From positions 806,001 to 870,000 of the forward strand of contig NZ_CP100454.1 of the NCBI RefSeq assembly GCF_024228315.1: 64,000 nucleotides of DNA. Direction: 5' to 3'. The stretch is from Halomarina pelagica. GTDB taxonomy: Archaea > Halobacteriota > Halobacteria > Halobacteriales > Haloarculaceae. Below are positions 52,931-61,413 of this stretch, one piece after another (position 1 is the stretch's first letter; every line of letters starts with the position of its first letter). The notes beneath the pieces are model-generated. The model did no database searches and was not told where the DNA came from. It saw only the letters and a list, made by a program, of their open reading frames with translations. The translations under genes and the position numbers were made by a program.

Positions 52931-54012
52931 CGGCTCCCGCCGACGCGACGGTGACCTGGGGGGTACTCCTCCTCGGCGCGCTCCTGGTCTCGATGGGCGG
53001 TCTCACGCTCGCGCGCAGCGCCGCCACCGCCTCCGCGGCCCGCCGACGCACTCGCGCCGCCGCCGCCGTTCGGACGGACCTCCTCGATCGGTTGAACCGG
53101 GACGAACCGGCGTGGGACGAGTGGGTGGCGACGCTCGATCGGACCGAGCGGACGGCGCTCGAGGAGCGCCTCCTGGCGTTCTTCCGGCGATTGAGCGGCG
53201 GGGACAGGGAGCGACTGCGCGCGCTCGCCCGCGAACTGGACCTCGACGAACGGGCCGAACGGGCCCTCCGGGGCGGGACGCGAACCGAGCGGCTCCGCGG
53301 GTTGACGTGGCTCGCGTACCTCGACGTGGAGGTCGATCCCGAGGAGTTGCGGGCGCGCTGCGGCGATCACCCGACGACGCGCGCGGCCGCCGCGCGCGTC
53401 CTCCACGAGCGGGAGCACCCGGCGGCCGCCGAGGTCGGAACGGACCTGCTGCTCGGGGCCGGCGAACCGCTCCCGGTCCTCGGAATCGACACGCTGTATC
53501 AGCTTCACAAACTCGACCCGGAACGACTCGTGGACTACGCCGCGTCGCGGTACGGCGCGTGGTCGGAGTCGCTGCTCATCCAGGTCCTCGACGTCCTCGC
53601 GGAGTGTGACCCGGTCCCCTCCCCCGTCTCGCTCGACTGGGTGGCCGACTGCCTCGACGCGTCCTCCCCGCGGATTCGCGAGGCCGCGCTCCGCGCGCTG
53701 GCCGACTACGGCTGGCGGGCGGACGTCAGGCGGGCCGCCAACGTGGGGGTCCTGACCCGCGATCCGGCACCGAACGTCCGGATCGCGGCCTACCGTCTGC
53801 TCGGGGAGTGGGAGCCCGAGATCGCGGCCTCGCGCCTCGCGGACGGGTTGGCGACGGACGCGGACGCCCGCGCGCGCCTCGCCGCCGCGGAGGCGCTCTA
53901 CGGGGCGCGCGAGGTCCGGGAGGACGGACGGCGCGGTGCGGAGCGCCCCGCGATCCCCGCCGGGGTCGAGGCCTGGGCGTGGGTCGTCGCGACCGAGGGG
54001 GGACGGTCGTGA
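52927..54012 (+). CDS. Membrane-anchored HEAT-repeat protein
   Basis: A 361-residue protein with one N-terminal hydrophobic helix (TWGVLLLGALLVSMGGLTLA). The remainder is alpha-helical repeats typical of HEAT/PBS-lyase units (RIREAALRALADYGWRADV; NVRIAAYRLLGEWEPEIAASR; ARARLAAAEALYG). HEAT proteins are protein-protein scaffolds. It overlaps the sensor stop (ATGA) and the glycosyltransferase start (GTGA), so it is the middle of the operon. Likely links signal input to polysaccharide synthesis. Confidence 0.82.
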   Translation: MTAPADATVTWGVLLLGALLVSMGGLTLARSAATASAARRRTRAAAAVRTDLLDRLNRDEPAWDEWVATLDRTERTALEERLLAFFRRLSGGDRERLRALARELDLDERAERALRGGTRTERLRGLTWLAYLDVEVDPEELRARCGDHPTTRAAAARVLHEREHPAAAEVGTDLLLGAGEPLPVLGIDTLYQLHKLDPERLVDYAASRYGAWSESLLIQVLDVLAECDPVPSPVSLDWVADCLDASSPRIREAALRALADYGWRADVRRAANVGVLTRDPAPNVRIAAYRLLGEWEPEIAASRLADGLATDADARARLAAAEALYGAREVREDGRRGAERPAIPAGVEAWAWVVATEGGRS

Positions 54013-55418
54013 TTCACCGCGCGGTCGAGACGCTGCTCGTCGCGTCGGGCGCGTTCGTGCTCGGCTACTACCTGCTCGTCAACGGGACGTACCTCCTCGT
54101 TCACCTCGCGGCGCTGTTCAAGCTCCGCGACGACCTCCGCGATCGACGCTGGGGGCCGATGTACCAGCAGTTCTCCTCGCCGTTCCTGCCCGGAGTCGCG
54201 GTCGTCGTTCCGGCGTACAACGAGGCACCGGTCATCGTCGAGAGCGTCCAGTCGCTGCTGAACCTGAACTACCCCGACGTGGAGATACTCGTCGTAAACG
54301 ACGGCTCCGACGACGGGACGCTGGACCGGCTCGCGTCGGCGTTCGACCTGACGGCGCTGGGGTCAGAGCCGCCGCTCGACGTCCCCACGGCTCCGATTCG
54401 AACCGTCTACCGCTCCCGGGATGCGGACGAACTGCTCGTCCTCGACAAGGAGAACGGCGGGAAGAGCGACGCGCTGAACGCGGGCGTCTGGCTCACCGAC
54501 CAGCCGCTGTTCTGTGCGATCGACGCCGACTCGATCATCGAACGCGACGGGCTGCTCCAGGTCGTCCAGCCGTTCCTCGAACACCCCGAGGAGACCGTGG
54601 CGACCGGCGGCACGGTCCGCGTCGCGAACGGCTGTCGCATCGAACGCGGTCAGGTCCACGACGCCGGACTTCCGTCCGCGGCGCTCGGGCGGCTCCAGGT
54701 CGTCGAGTACCTCCGCGCGTTCTACGCCGGTCGGCTCGGCCTCGATCGGCTCGGCGGGCTGTTGCTCATCTCCGGCGCGTTCGGCGTGTTCCGCACGGAC
54801 GTCGTCCGCGAGATCGGCGGCTACAGCACGGCGTGCGTCACCGAGGACTTCGAACTCGTGGTCCGCCTCCACCGCCGACTGGTCGAGACCGGGCGGTCAT
54901 ACCGGGTGCACTTCGTCCCCGAACCGGTCGTCTGGACGGAGGTGCCCGGCACGCTCTCGCAGCTCGCTCGCCAGCGCGCCCGATGGTATCGCGGCCTCGT
55001 CGACACGCTCTGGACCCACCGGACGCTGTTCGGCAACGCGCGCTACGGACGGGTAGGGCTGTTCGCCGTCCCGGCGTTCCTCCTGGTCGAGCTACTCGGT
55101 CCGCTCATCGAGGGAACCGGGTACGTGCTCGTCGCGGTCGGCCTCGCCCTGGGCCTCGTCGACCCCTCGTTCACCGCGACCTACCTGCTGGTGACGATCG
55201 GTCTCGGCCTCGTCCTCTCGTGGCTCGGCGTCTACAGCGAGGTCTGGAGCTTCCGGCGCTACGACGAACCGCGGCAGGTACTGTCGCTCCTCGCGGCCGG
55301 CGTTCTCGAGAACTTCGGCTACCGCCAGTGGAAGACGTTCGTCGCGTGGCGCGGTCTGGTGGAGTATCTCCGCGGCGTCGAGTCGTGGGGCGACCTGTCG
55401 CGCCGGGGGTTCGAGTGA
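54009..55418 (+). CDS. Family 2 glycosyltransferase, membrane-bound (cellulose-synthase/BcsA-like)
   Basis: A 469-residue GT2 enzyme. It has an N-terminal membrane segment, then VAVVVPAYNEAPVIVESVQSLL, the DGSDD region, DADS (CAIDADSII) and QxxRW (QRARWYRG near residue 322), all needed for processive beta-glycosyl transfer. C-terminal membrane segments follow. Substrate and product (such as an exopolysaccharide) are not known. GTG start at 54009 overlaps the HEAT gene; last gene of the operon. Confidence 0.9.
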   Translation: MIHRAVETLLVASGAFVLGYYLLVNGTYLLVHLAALFKLRDDLRDRRWGPMYQQFSSPFLPGVAVVVPAYNEAPVIVESVQSLLNLNYPDVEILVVNDGSDDGTLDRLASAFDLTALGSEPPLDVPTAPIRTVYRSRDADELLVLDKENGGKSDALNAGVWLTDQPLFCAIDADSIIERDGLLQVVQPFLEHPEETVATGGTVRVANGCRIERGQVHDAGLPSAALGRLQVVEYLRAFYAGRLGLDRLGGLLLISGAFGVFRTDVVREIGGYSTACVTEDFELVVRLHRRLVETGRSYRVHFVPEPVVWTEVPGTLSQLARQRARWYRGLVDTLWTHRTLFGNARYGRVGLFAVPAFLLVELLGPLIEGTGYVLVAVGLALGLVDPSFTATYLLVTIGLGLVLSWLGVYSEVWSFRRYDEPRQVLSLLAAGVLENFGYRQWKTFVAWRGLVEYLRGVESWGDLSRRGFE

Positions 55419-55471
55419 GGCGGCTCGCCCCGTGCGAACGCTTAACCCGCTGGCGTCCGCACGCGTCGTAC

Positions 55472-55699
55472 ATGGGTGGAAAGAAGACGGAGGCGTGCGG
55501 CCGGTGTGCGATGACGTCCGTCGTCTCGGTCACGCTCGAGGACGAGGCCGACGACCGGGAGCGCGTCCGCGATCCCTTCGGCGACGCGCGCATCGAGGTC
55601 GACGACCGGGAGGCCCGCCTCGTCTCGCCCGGCGCGTGGCTCGGCGGGCTGAAGTCGCGACTGGACGAGGCGGCGACGCGACTCACGTACGGTCGGTAG
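55472..55699 (+). CDS. Small protein with CxxC motif
   Basis: A 75-residue protein from ATG 55472: MGGKKTEACGRCAMTSVVSV. The ACGRCA motif could bind zinc with other ligands, although no second pair is visible. Then DEADDRERVRDPFGDARIEV and a basic C-terminus. A CTTAACCC box about 30 nt upstream supports a promoter. Unknown function; conserved in style. Confidence 0.55.
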   Translation: MGGKKTEACGRCAMTSVVSVTLEDEADDRERVRDPFGDARIEVDDREARLVSPGAWLGGLKSRLDEAATRLTYGR

Positions 55700-55760
55700 A
55701 ACCGCGTCGGCCGGTGCCGGGAGAGGTTTTTTATCCTCCACCGCGTAACCCCGTCCACTG

Positions 55761-56450
55761 ATGGAAGAGAGCGTTTCGGGCTTCAGCGTCCGCGGTTCCT
55801 GGGGCGACGTCGTCGAACACGGCGAGCGCGTCTCCCGGGCGCTCATCGAACTCGGCCGCGACGGCGCGGACTTCGAGGAGTGGGACGACTGGCGACCGAA
55901 GAGTCACGAGCGCCTGGACGAGGACGTGAACGAGAAGACCGCAGAGCAGGCGAGCGTCGGCGAGGGGAAGGGCGAGCGGGCCGGGAAGGACCCGGACGAG
56001 GACCTCAAGACCGCCGGCGAGAAGCTCACCGAGTCCTACGAGCGCCTCGCCGACGACACCGACGAGGCGATGGACAAGTGGGGCGAGTCCATCGACTACG
56101 TCGCGCGGGCGGCCGACTCCGCCAGTCGGAAGGCGATTCGCCGGGTCGAGGGGGCCGTCTACCGGAACATGATGACGCAGATCGCGCCGTACTACTTCGA
56201 CAACGACCTCGTCAGCGCGAACCTCCAGCGGGTCGGCCGCGGCGACGAGCGAACCTACGCCTTCGAGGTGAACGTCAACGACGACGACCTGAAGGAGCAG
56301 GTGTCGGATCGACTGGCCGACTACGAGGAGTCGGTCGACCGCTGGCACGTCGACACCGAGAAGGAGACGGAGGCGCTCGAGACCGTCGAAGGGGGCGACG
56401 GAGTGGACCTCCCGGAGAGCCCCGACGACGCGCGCCCGACGGCGAACTGA
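55761..56450 (+). CDS. DUF5828-type haloarchaeal protein
   Basis: A 229-residue, very acidic protein. The N-terminal MEESVSGFSVRGSWGDVVEH is, as far as I recall, typical of the haloarchaeal DUF5828 group. A long central helix (ESYERLADDTDEAMDKWGES) and a second conserved block YRNMMTQIAPYYFDNDLVSANLQRV follow. Unknown function. Its start is preceded by a GAGAGGTTTTTTATCC box about 27 nt upstream. Confidence 0.72.
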   Translation: MEESVSGFSVRGSWGDVVEHGERVSRALIELGRDGADFEEWDDWRPKSHERLDEDVNEKTAEQASVGEGKGERAGKDPDEDLKTAGEKLTESYERLADDTDEAMDKWGESIDYVARAADSASRKAIRRVEGAVYRNMMTQIAPYYFDNDLVSANLQRVGRGDERTYAFEVNVNDDDLKEQVSDRLADYEESVDRWHVDTEKETEALETVEGGDGVDLPESPDDARPTAN

Positions 56451-56552
56451 TACCGTCCCGATCCCGGTTTCGAGCCTCCACTCCGGATCCGCACCGTACT
56501 CGCCGGCAAGCGAGGCCTTCATCACGGCATAGCGAGTAGACCGCTCAGATAG

Positions 56553-57758
56553 ATGGTCTCCGCGCTCGTCGTCGTCACGCTCGTCGTCGCAAGCGTCGCC
56601 AGCCTGTTCATGGCGTGGGCCATCGGGGCGGGGTCCTCCGGATCGACGCCGTTCGCCCCGGCGGTCGGCGCGAACGCCATCTCGGTGATGCGGGCGGGGT
56701 TCGTCGTCGGCCTGCTGGGCCTGCTCGGTGCCGTCCTGCAGGGGGCGAACGTCTCCGAGGCGGTCGGACGCGGGCTCATCAGCGGCGTCACGCTCAGCCC
56801 GCTCGCGGCCACCATCGCCCTGCTGCTGGCGGCGGCGCTCGTCGCCATCGGCGTCTTCACGGGCTACCCCATCGCCACGGCCTTCACCGTCACCGGTGCG
56901 GTGATCGGCGTCGGCCTGGCACTGGGCGGCGACCCCGCCTGGGCGAAGTACCGGCAGATCGGGACCGTCTGGGTGCTCGTGCCGTTCGTCGGGGGCGGCG
57001 TCGCCTACGCGACCGCCCGCCTGCTCCGCAACGAGTCGGTCTCAGAGCGGGTCGCGATCCCCCTGCTCGGGGCCCTCGTGGGCGTCGTCCTCGCCAACAT
57101 CCGCTTCACGATACTCGGCTCGTCCGGATCGCCGGCGTCGCTCGCGCAGGCGATCGGTTCCCGACTCGCCGTCCTCCCGGCGACCGCCGGCGAGGTCGCC
57201 GTCACCCTCCTCGTCGCCGCGCTGTTCGCGCTCCTGCTCGCGCGCGACCTCAGGAACGACGAGCTTCGGGGACAGCGTCACTTCCTGCTGACGCTCGGCG
57301 CGCTCGTGGCGTTCTCCGCCGGCGGGAGCCAGGTGGGGCTCGCCATCGGTCCTCTCCTCCCGCTACTCGAACAGTCCAGCGTGACCGTCTCGCTGATCCT
57401 CGTGCTCCTCTTCGGCGGGTTCGGCCTCCTGCTCGGGTCGTGGACCGGCGCGCCGCGGATGATCAAGGCGATCGCGCAGGACTACTCCTCGCTCGGCCCG
57501 CGGCGGTCGATCGCCGCGCTCATCCCCTCGTTCGTCATCGCGCAGGTGGCGGTCTTCCTCGGCGTCCCCATCTCGTTCAACGAGATCATCGTCAGCGCCG
57601 TCGTCGGGAGCGGCTACGCGGCCGGCGGCTCGGGCGTGAGCAGGGCGAAGATGGGAAAGACGGTCCTCGCGTGGCTGGTCTCGCTCGCCGGGGCGATCGC
57701 GCTCGGGTACGCGGCGTACGTCGTCGCCGAGGCCGCGCTGAGCGCGCTATTCGGGTGA
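56553..57758 (+). CDS. Phosphate transporter-like protein (PiT type), copy 2
   Basis: A 401-residue PiT-family membrane protein with VVASVASLFMAWAIGAGSSGSTPFAPAVGANAISVMRAGF in the first half and VLFSAGGSQVGLAIGPLLPLL-like sequence in the second. About ten membrane segments. The second signature half has lost the Asn/Thr (NTANA) motif seen in the copy at 34-35 kb, so its substrate or activity may differ. ATG 56553. Overlaps the CNNM gene end convergently by 12 nt. Confidence 0.86.
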   Translation: MVSALVVVTLVVASVASLFMAWAIGAGSSGSTPFAPAVGANAISVMRAGFVVGLLGLLGAVLQGANVSEAVGRGLISGVTLSPLAATIALLLAAALVAIGVFTGYPIATAFTVTGAVIGVGLALGGDPAWAKYRQIGTVWVLVPFVGGGVAYATARLLRNESVSERVAIPLLGALVGVVLANIRFTILGSSGSPASLAQAIGSRLAVLPATAGEVAVTLLVAALFALLLARDLRNDELRGQRHFLLTLGALVAFSAGGSQVGLAIGPLLPLLEQSSVTVSLILVLLFGGFGLLLGSWTGAPRMIKAIAQDYSSLGPRRSIAALIPSFVIAQVAVFLGVPISFNEIIVSAVVGSGYAAGGSGVSRAKMGKTVLAWLVSLAGAIALGYAAYVVAEAALSALFG

Positions 57759-59117
57759 GACGCCCTCCGGTTCGGGTTCCTCGTGCTCCGAGTCCTTCGA
57801 GAGGCGCGCCTTCATGATCCGGGTGTTGTCGACCTGTTCGACGCGGATGGTGACGTTCCGGTAGCTGATCTCCTCGCCCTCCTCGACGAGGCGGCCCGCG
57901 CGGTTGAAGATGAACCCGGCGATCGTCTCGAACTCCTCGCCCTCGGGGAGTTCGATCTCAAGGGCGTCGTTCACCTCGTCGATGTTGACCTCGCCGCGGA
58001 CGAGCGCCGTGTCCTCGTCGACGAACTCGATCGGCTCCTCCTCCTCGCCCTCCAGGATCTCGCCGACGATCTCCTCGGTGATGTCTTCCATCGTCAACAG
58101 CCCCTCGGTCGTGCCGAACTCGTCTATGACGATCACCATGTGCATCCGGTTCTCGCGCATCTCGCGCAGGAGTTCGTCGACGTTCTTCGACTCGGGGACG
58201 TGGAGCGTGGGCTGGATGAGGTCGTTCAGGTCGAGCGTGCGCACCTCCCCGTAGTTGAGGTCGCGCACGAGGTCGCGGATGTGGACGACGCCCGCGACGT
58301 TGTCGAGGGAGTTCTCGTACACCGGGATGCGGGCGTGGCCGCTCTGGATGCACGTCTCGATCGCCTCCTCGATGGTCGCGTCCTTCGCGATGGCGGTCAT
58401 GTCGAGCCGCGGGGTCATCACCTCCTTGGCGATGGTGTCGTTGAAGCGGAGGGTCCGCTGGAGCATCTCGCGTTCGTCCTCGTCGAGGACGCCCTCGCGC
58501 TCGCCCGTCTCGATGATGTCGCTGATCTCCTCGCGCGTGATGTAGGAGGTCTCGATGGCCGCCCGACCGCCGGTGACGCGGTTGACCGCCCGCGTCAGGA
58601 AGTCGAACGTCACGACCAGCGGTAGGAGGACGTACTCGCTGAGCTTCAGCGGCTGGGCGACGCGGAGCGCCCAGCTCTCCGTGTTCTCGATCGCGTAGGA
58701 CTTCGGCGCGCTCTCGCCGAACAGCAGGACGACGGCGGTGATGGCGACCGTCGCGACGGCGACCGCCGCCCCGCCCGTGAGATAGAGGCCGAGCAACCCC
58801 GTCGCGATCGACGACATGGCGATGTTGACCAGGTTGTTCCCGACGAGGATGGTCACGAGCAGGCGGTGGGGGTCCTCCTTGAGTTGCTTGACCGTTGGCG
58901 CGCCCGGCCGCCCGTCCTCCGCGAGCTTCTCCACGCGGTGGGACGCGAGCGAGAACATGGCGATCTCCGACGACGAGAAGAACGCCGAGAGGACGATGAG
59001 CAGTACGATGACGCCGACACCGAGGAGGGTGAACTGGGTCTCGGACAGCACCACCGGTCCGATGTCGACCTGCAGGGCGGGGGTGAGAGAGAGGACTCCT
59101 GACGAACGATGGCCCAT
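57747..59117 (-). CDS. CNNM/CorC-type membrane protein with CBS pair
   Basis: A 456-residue hemolysin-family protein. A four-helix DUF21 domain (about 25-200) carries the conserved SAFFSSSEIAMFSLASHRVEKL. A CBS pair (about 215-340; MTPRLDMTAI and VVHIRDLVRDL) and a CorC_HlyC domain at the C-terminus (about 360-440) follow. Homologs take part in Mg2+ export or cation homeostasis. Upstream in-frame ATGs at 59159 and 59153 are rejected because a TATA-like CTTAAT lies between them and the ATG at 59117. Confidence 0.88.
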   Translation of the reverse strand: MGHRSSGVLSLTPALQVDIGPVVLSETQFTLLGVGVIVLLIVLSAFFSSSEIAMFSLASHRVEKLAEDGRPGAPTVKQLKEDPHRLLVTILVGNNLVNIAMSSIATGLLGLYLTGGAAVAVATVAITAVVLLFGESAPKSYAIENTESWALRVAQPLKLSEYVLLPLVVTFDFLTRAVNRVTGGRAAIETSYITREEISDIIETGEREGVLDEDEREMLQRTLRFNDTIAKEVMTPRLDMTAIAKDATIEEAIETCIQSGHARIPVYENSLDNVAGVVHIRDLVRDLNYGEVRTLDLNDLIQPTLHVPESKNVDELLREMRENRMHMVIVIDEFGTTEGLLTMEDITEEIVGEILEGEEEEPIEFVDEDTALVRGEVNIDEVNDALEIELPEGEEFETIAGFIFNRAGRLVEEGEEISYRNVTIRVEQVDNTRIMKARLSKDSEHEEPEPEGVSPE

Positions 59118-59144
59118 TGACGAATGCCCTTCTGTCCCATCGAG

Positions 59145-59150
59145 ATTAAG
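59145..59150 (-). promoter_or_regulatory. TATA-like box deciding the CNNM start
   Basis: CTTAAT on the minus strand, centred about 30 nt before the ATG at 59117. It overlaps codons of the longer frame, which argues for the downstream start. Confidence 0.45.
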
Positions 59151-59203
59151 CATTGTCATGGTCCGTCGAAGGGCTTAGGACGCCCACGCCCGAACGAACG
59201 GTC

Positions 59204-59467
59204 ATGTCAGAACCGGCGATCACGCTCTATCGGCTCCAGGCGTGTCCGTACTGCGAGCGCGTCGTACGCGTCCTGCACGACCTCGATCTCCCGTACCGCT
59301 CGCGGTTCGTCGAACCGATGCACTCCGACCGAAACGTCGTGAAGCGGATCAGCGGCAAGCGCACCGTCCCGGCGATCGTCGACGAGAACACGGGCGTCAC
59401 GATGTCCGAGAGCGCGAACATCGTCGAGTACCTCGAAACCGAGTACGGCGATCGGAGGGCCGCCTGA
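59204..59467 (+). CDS. Glutaredoxin-like protein
   Basis: An 87-residue thioredoxin-fold protein with an N-terminal CPYC active site (LYRLQACPYCERVVRVL, near residue 14-17) and the cis-Pro in KRTVPAIVDE. The C-terminal EYLETEYG helix fits GST-N/glutaredoxin domains. It overlaps the next gene (TGATG). With its partner it may form a thiol-disulfide pair; electron donor unknown. Confidence 0.88.
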   Translation: MSEPAITLYRLQACPYCERVVRVLHDLDLPYRSRFVEPMHSDRNVVKRISGKRTVPAIVDENTGVTMSESANIVEYLETEYGDRRAA

Positions 59468-59979
59468 TGGTGGACTTCGACGTGGTCGAACTCGGTCCCG
59501 CCGACCACCCCTCCGTCGGGGAGGAGGCCCCCGACTTCACCCGCCCGCTCGTCGACGACGAGTACTGGGAGGACGCCTCCCTCTCCGACCTCTACGCCGA
59601 GGGTCCCGTGCTGCTCGTCTTCCACACGATGGACGGCGCGTTCCCCTCGACGTACGTCTGGAACGAGATCCGCGACCGCGGCTGGGAGGAGCGGGTCGAG
59701 GTCGTCGGGTGCTCGATCTCCTCGCCCTACGAGCACAAGACGCTGATCGAGGAGCGCGGGATCGACTCGCGGCTGTTCAGCGACCCGCAGAACGGCGTCG
59801 CAGAGCGGTACGGCATCGCCAACGACCTCGACGGGATGGCCGGCGTGAGAGAACCTCGCCCCGCCGTCTTCCTGATCGACGGGGAGGGGACGATCCGGTA
59901 CGCCTGGGTCGCGAGCGAGTGGCCGGACTTCCCCGACTACGACGAGGTCGAGGAGGCCATCGACTCGCTCGTCGGGTAG
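59467..59979 (+). CDS. Redoxin-domain protein lacking the usual peroxidatic cysteine
   Basis: A 170-residue AhpC/TSA-fold protein. EEAPDFTRPLVDDEYWEDASLSDLY is the N-terminal part; LLVFHTMDGAFPSTYVWNEIRD is the place where peroxiredoxins have PxxxTxxC. Here Ser-Thr replaces the cysteine position (FPSTY). A Cys lies later in VVGCSISSPYEHK and might act as a resolving or alternative thiol. Translationally coupled to the glutaredoxin. May be a disulfide carrier rather than a peroxidase. Confidence 0.82.
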   Translation: MVDFDVVELGPADHPSVGEEAPDFTRPLVDDEYWEDASLSDLYAEGPVLLVFHTMDGAFPSTYVWNEIRDRGWEERVEVVGCSISSPYEHKTLIEERGIDSRLFSDPQNGVAERYGIANDLDGMAGVREPRPAVFLIDGEGTIRYAWVASEWPDFPDYDEVEEAIDSLVG

Positions 59980-60024
59980 GCGAACCCGTCACGCTTTTTC
60001 GCGCCGCGCGCTCACCTCCGCCCG

Positions 60025-60633
60025 ATGAGCGACGTGTCCGATTCCGACCTCGACGCGGCGGCCGCCGCCGTCCGCGACGGCGAGCCCGCCGTCTACCCCA
60101 CGGAGACGGTCTACGGCCTCGGCGCGGACGCGCTCGACGCCGACGCCGTCGAGCGGGTGTTCGACCTGAAGGGGCGCGCCCGCGATAGGCCCGTCTCGCT
60201 GGCCGTCCCCGACGTGGCCGCCGCTCGCCGGTACACGCGCCCGACCGAGCGCGAACTGGCCTTCATGCGCGCGTTCCTCCCCGGCCCGGTGACGGTCGTG
60301 GTAGAGCGCCGCGCCGCTGTGCCGGACGCCCTCACCGCCGGTCGCGAGCGCGTCGGCGTGCGGATCCCCGACCACCCGGTGGCGCTCGACCTGCTCCGAC
60401 GGGTCGCGCCCACGCCGATCACGGCCACGAGCGCGAACCGCAGCGGCGCGGGGAGCGCCCGGCGCGTCGCGGACGTCCACCCGACCGTCCGCGAGGGCGT
60501 CGCCGTCGTCCTCGACGACGGGGAGACGCCGGGGACCGAGAGCACCGTCGTGGACGTCTCCGCCGGGACGATCCACCGGCGCGGGGCGAACGCCGACGCG
60601 ATCGAGGCGTGGCTGGCCGACCACCGGGGGTAG
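60025..60633 (+). CDS. YrdC/Sua5-type L-threonylcarbamoyl-AMP synthase
   Basis: A 202-residue YrdC-fold protein for the first step of the tRNA t6A modification at position 37. Signature-like blocks are AVYPTETVYGLGADALD at the N-terminus, FDLKGRARDRPVSLAVP, RRVGVRIPDHPVA and ATSANRSGAG. The linker and second domain of Sua5 are absent. ATG 60025. Probably essential for decoding. Confidence 0.92.
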   Translation: MSDVSDSDLDAAAAAVRDGEPAVYPTETVYGLGADALDADAVERVFDLKGRARDRPVSLAVPDVAAARRYTRPTERELAFMRAFLPGPVTVVVERRAAVPDALTAGRERVGVRIPDHPVALDLLRRVAPTPITATSANRSGAGSARRVADVHPTVREGVAVVLDDGETPGTESTVVDVSAGTIHRRGANADAIEAWLADHRG

Positions 60634-60735
60634 CGGTACCGCGCTACGGGTCGCGCGGCGCTCCTCGTCGGGACACGACCGCGGCGCTGGTCGCGTCGCG
60701 TCGTCTCGCGTCACCGCACGTCGCCCTACGCCGCC

Positions 60736-61413
60736 TCACGGCGCGTCGGACCGTCCCGCGAGCGACCGCAACGATCTGAGCGACCGCAACGATCGGGTTC
60801 GGACGCCACACTCCCCGCGGTGCTCGCAGGGCGTGCACTTATCCCGGTTGCGCGTCCGCGGCGGCGGTCCGTCGAGGCTCGCGGCGGTGCGCACCGCCCG
60901 CCGGTACAGCCTCGTGCGGCGGGCCGTCAGTTCCACCTCGCGGACCACCCCGTGGGTCGGGTACTCGACGTAGGCGCGCTCGACCGTCGTCTCGCGTTCC
61001 CAGGCGAGCGCCTTCGCGGCGGCCACCGCCCGGACGGTCTGTGGTCGCCAGACGCCGCGCTCCGGCGGCACGCCCGCCGAGACGACGCTCGGTGCGAGCG
61101 GCTCCTCGATCACCTTGTGGGCGATCCCGCGCGCACGCCGTCCTTCGAGGAACGCGTCCCGGACCGGGGGGTCAGCGAGCGCCTCGAACGCGTCGATCCG
61201 TGCCTTCGATCGCCCGAGCGCGATGCGGTAGCGCGTCGGCGGGACGGCGATCGGCTCCGCCGTGAGGTCGGTCGCCGGGTCCAGCAGTTCCTCGTACCGA
61301 AACGCCAGCGCGTGGCGCTCGTCGCGCTCGGGCGGGTCGGTGCCGTCCCGCCGGCGGTAGTACAGCTTCCGCGGGCAGTAGGCGGCCAGCGCGAGGTCGG
61401 TGAACGCGTGCAC
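60736..61413 (-). CDS. Cas4-like PD-(D/E)XK nuclease family protein, stand-alone
   Basis: A 225-residue protein with the Cas4-type start AFTDLALAAYCPRKLYYRRRDG and a C-terminal cysteine cluster (DKCTPCEHRGECG near 190-202), which in Cas4 binds an Fe-S cluster together with an N-terminal Cys. The nuclease core is uncertain: an ExK pair is not clear (VERAYVEYPTHG where EYK would be expected). The tail has the repeat SLRSLRSLRSLAG, from a 12-nt-type DNA repeat. No CRISPR array or cas genes are in the window. GTG start. Confidence 0.7.
   Translation of the reverse strand: MHAFTDLALAAYCPRKLYYRRRDGTDPPERDERHALAFRYEELLDPATDLTAEPIAVPPTRYRIALGRSKARIDAFEALADPPVRDAFLEGRRARGIAHKVIEEPLAPSVVSAGVPPERGVWRPQTVRAVAAAKALAWERETTVERAYVEYPTHGVVREVELTARRTRLYRRAVRTAASLDGPPPRTRNRDKCTPCEHRGECGVRTRSLRSLRSLRSLAGRSDAP

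Noticed and set aside
60736-61413. CRISPR-Cas locus indicated by Cas4
   Set aside because: No regular direct repeats with spacers and no other cas gene are present in the window.
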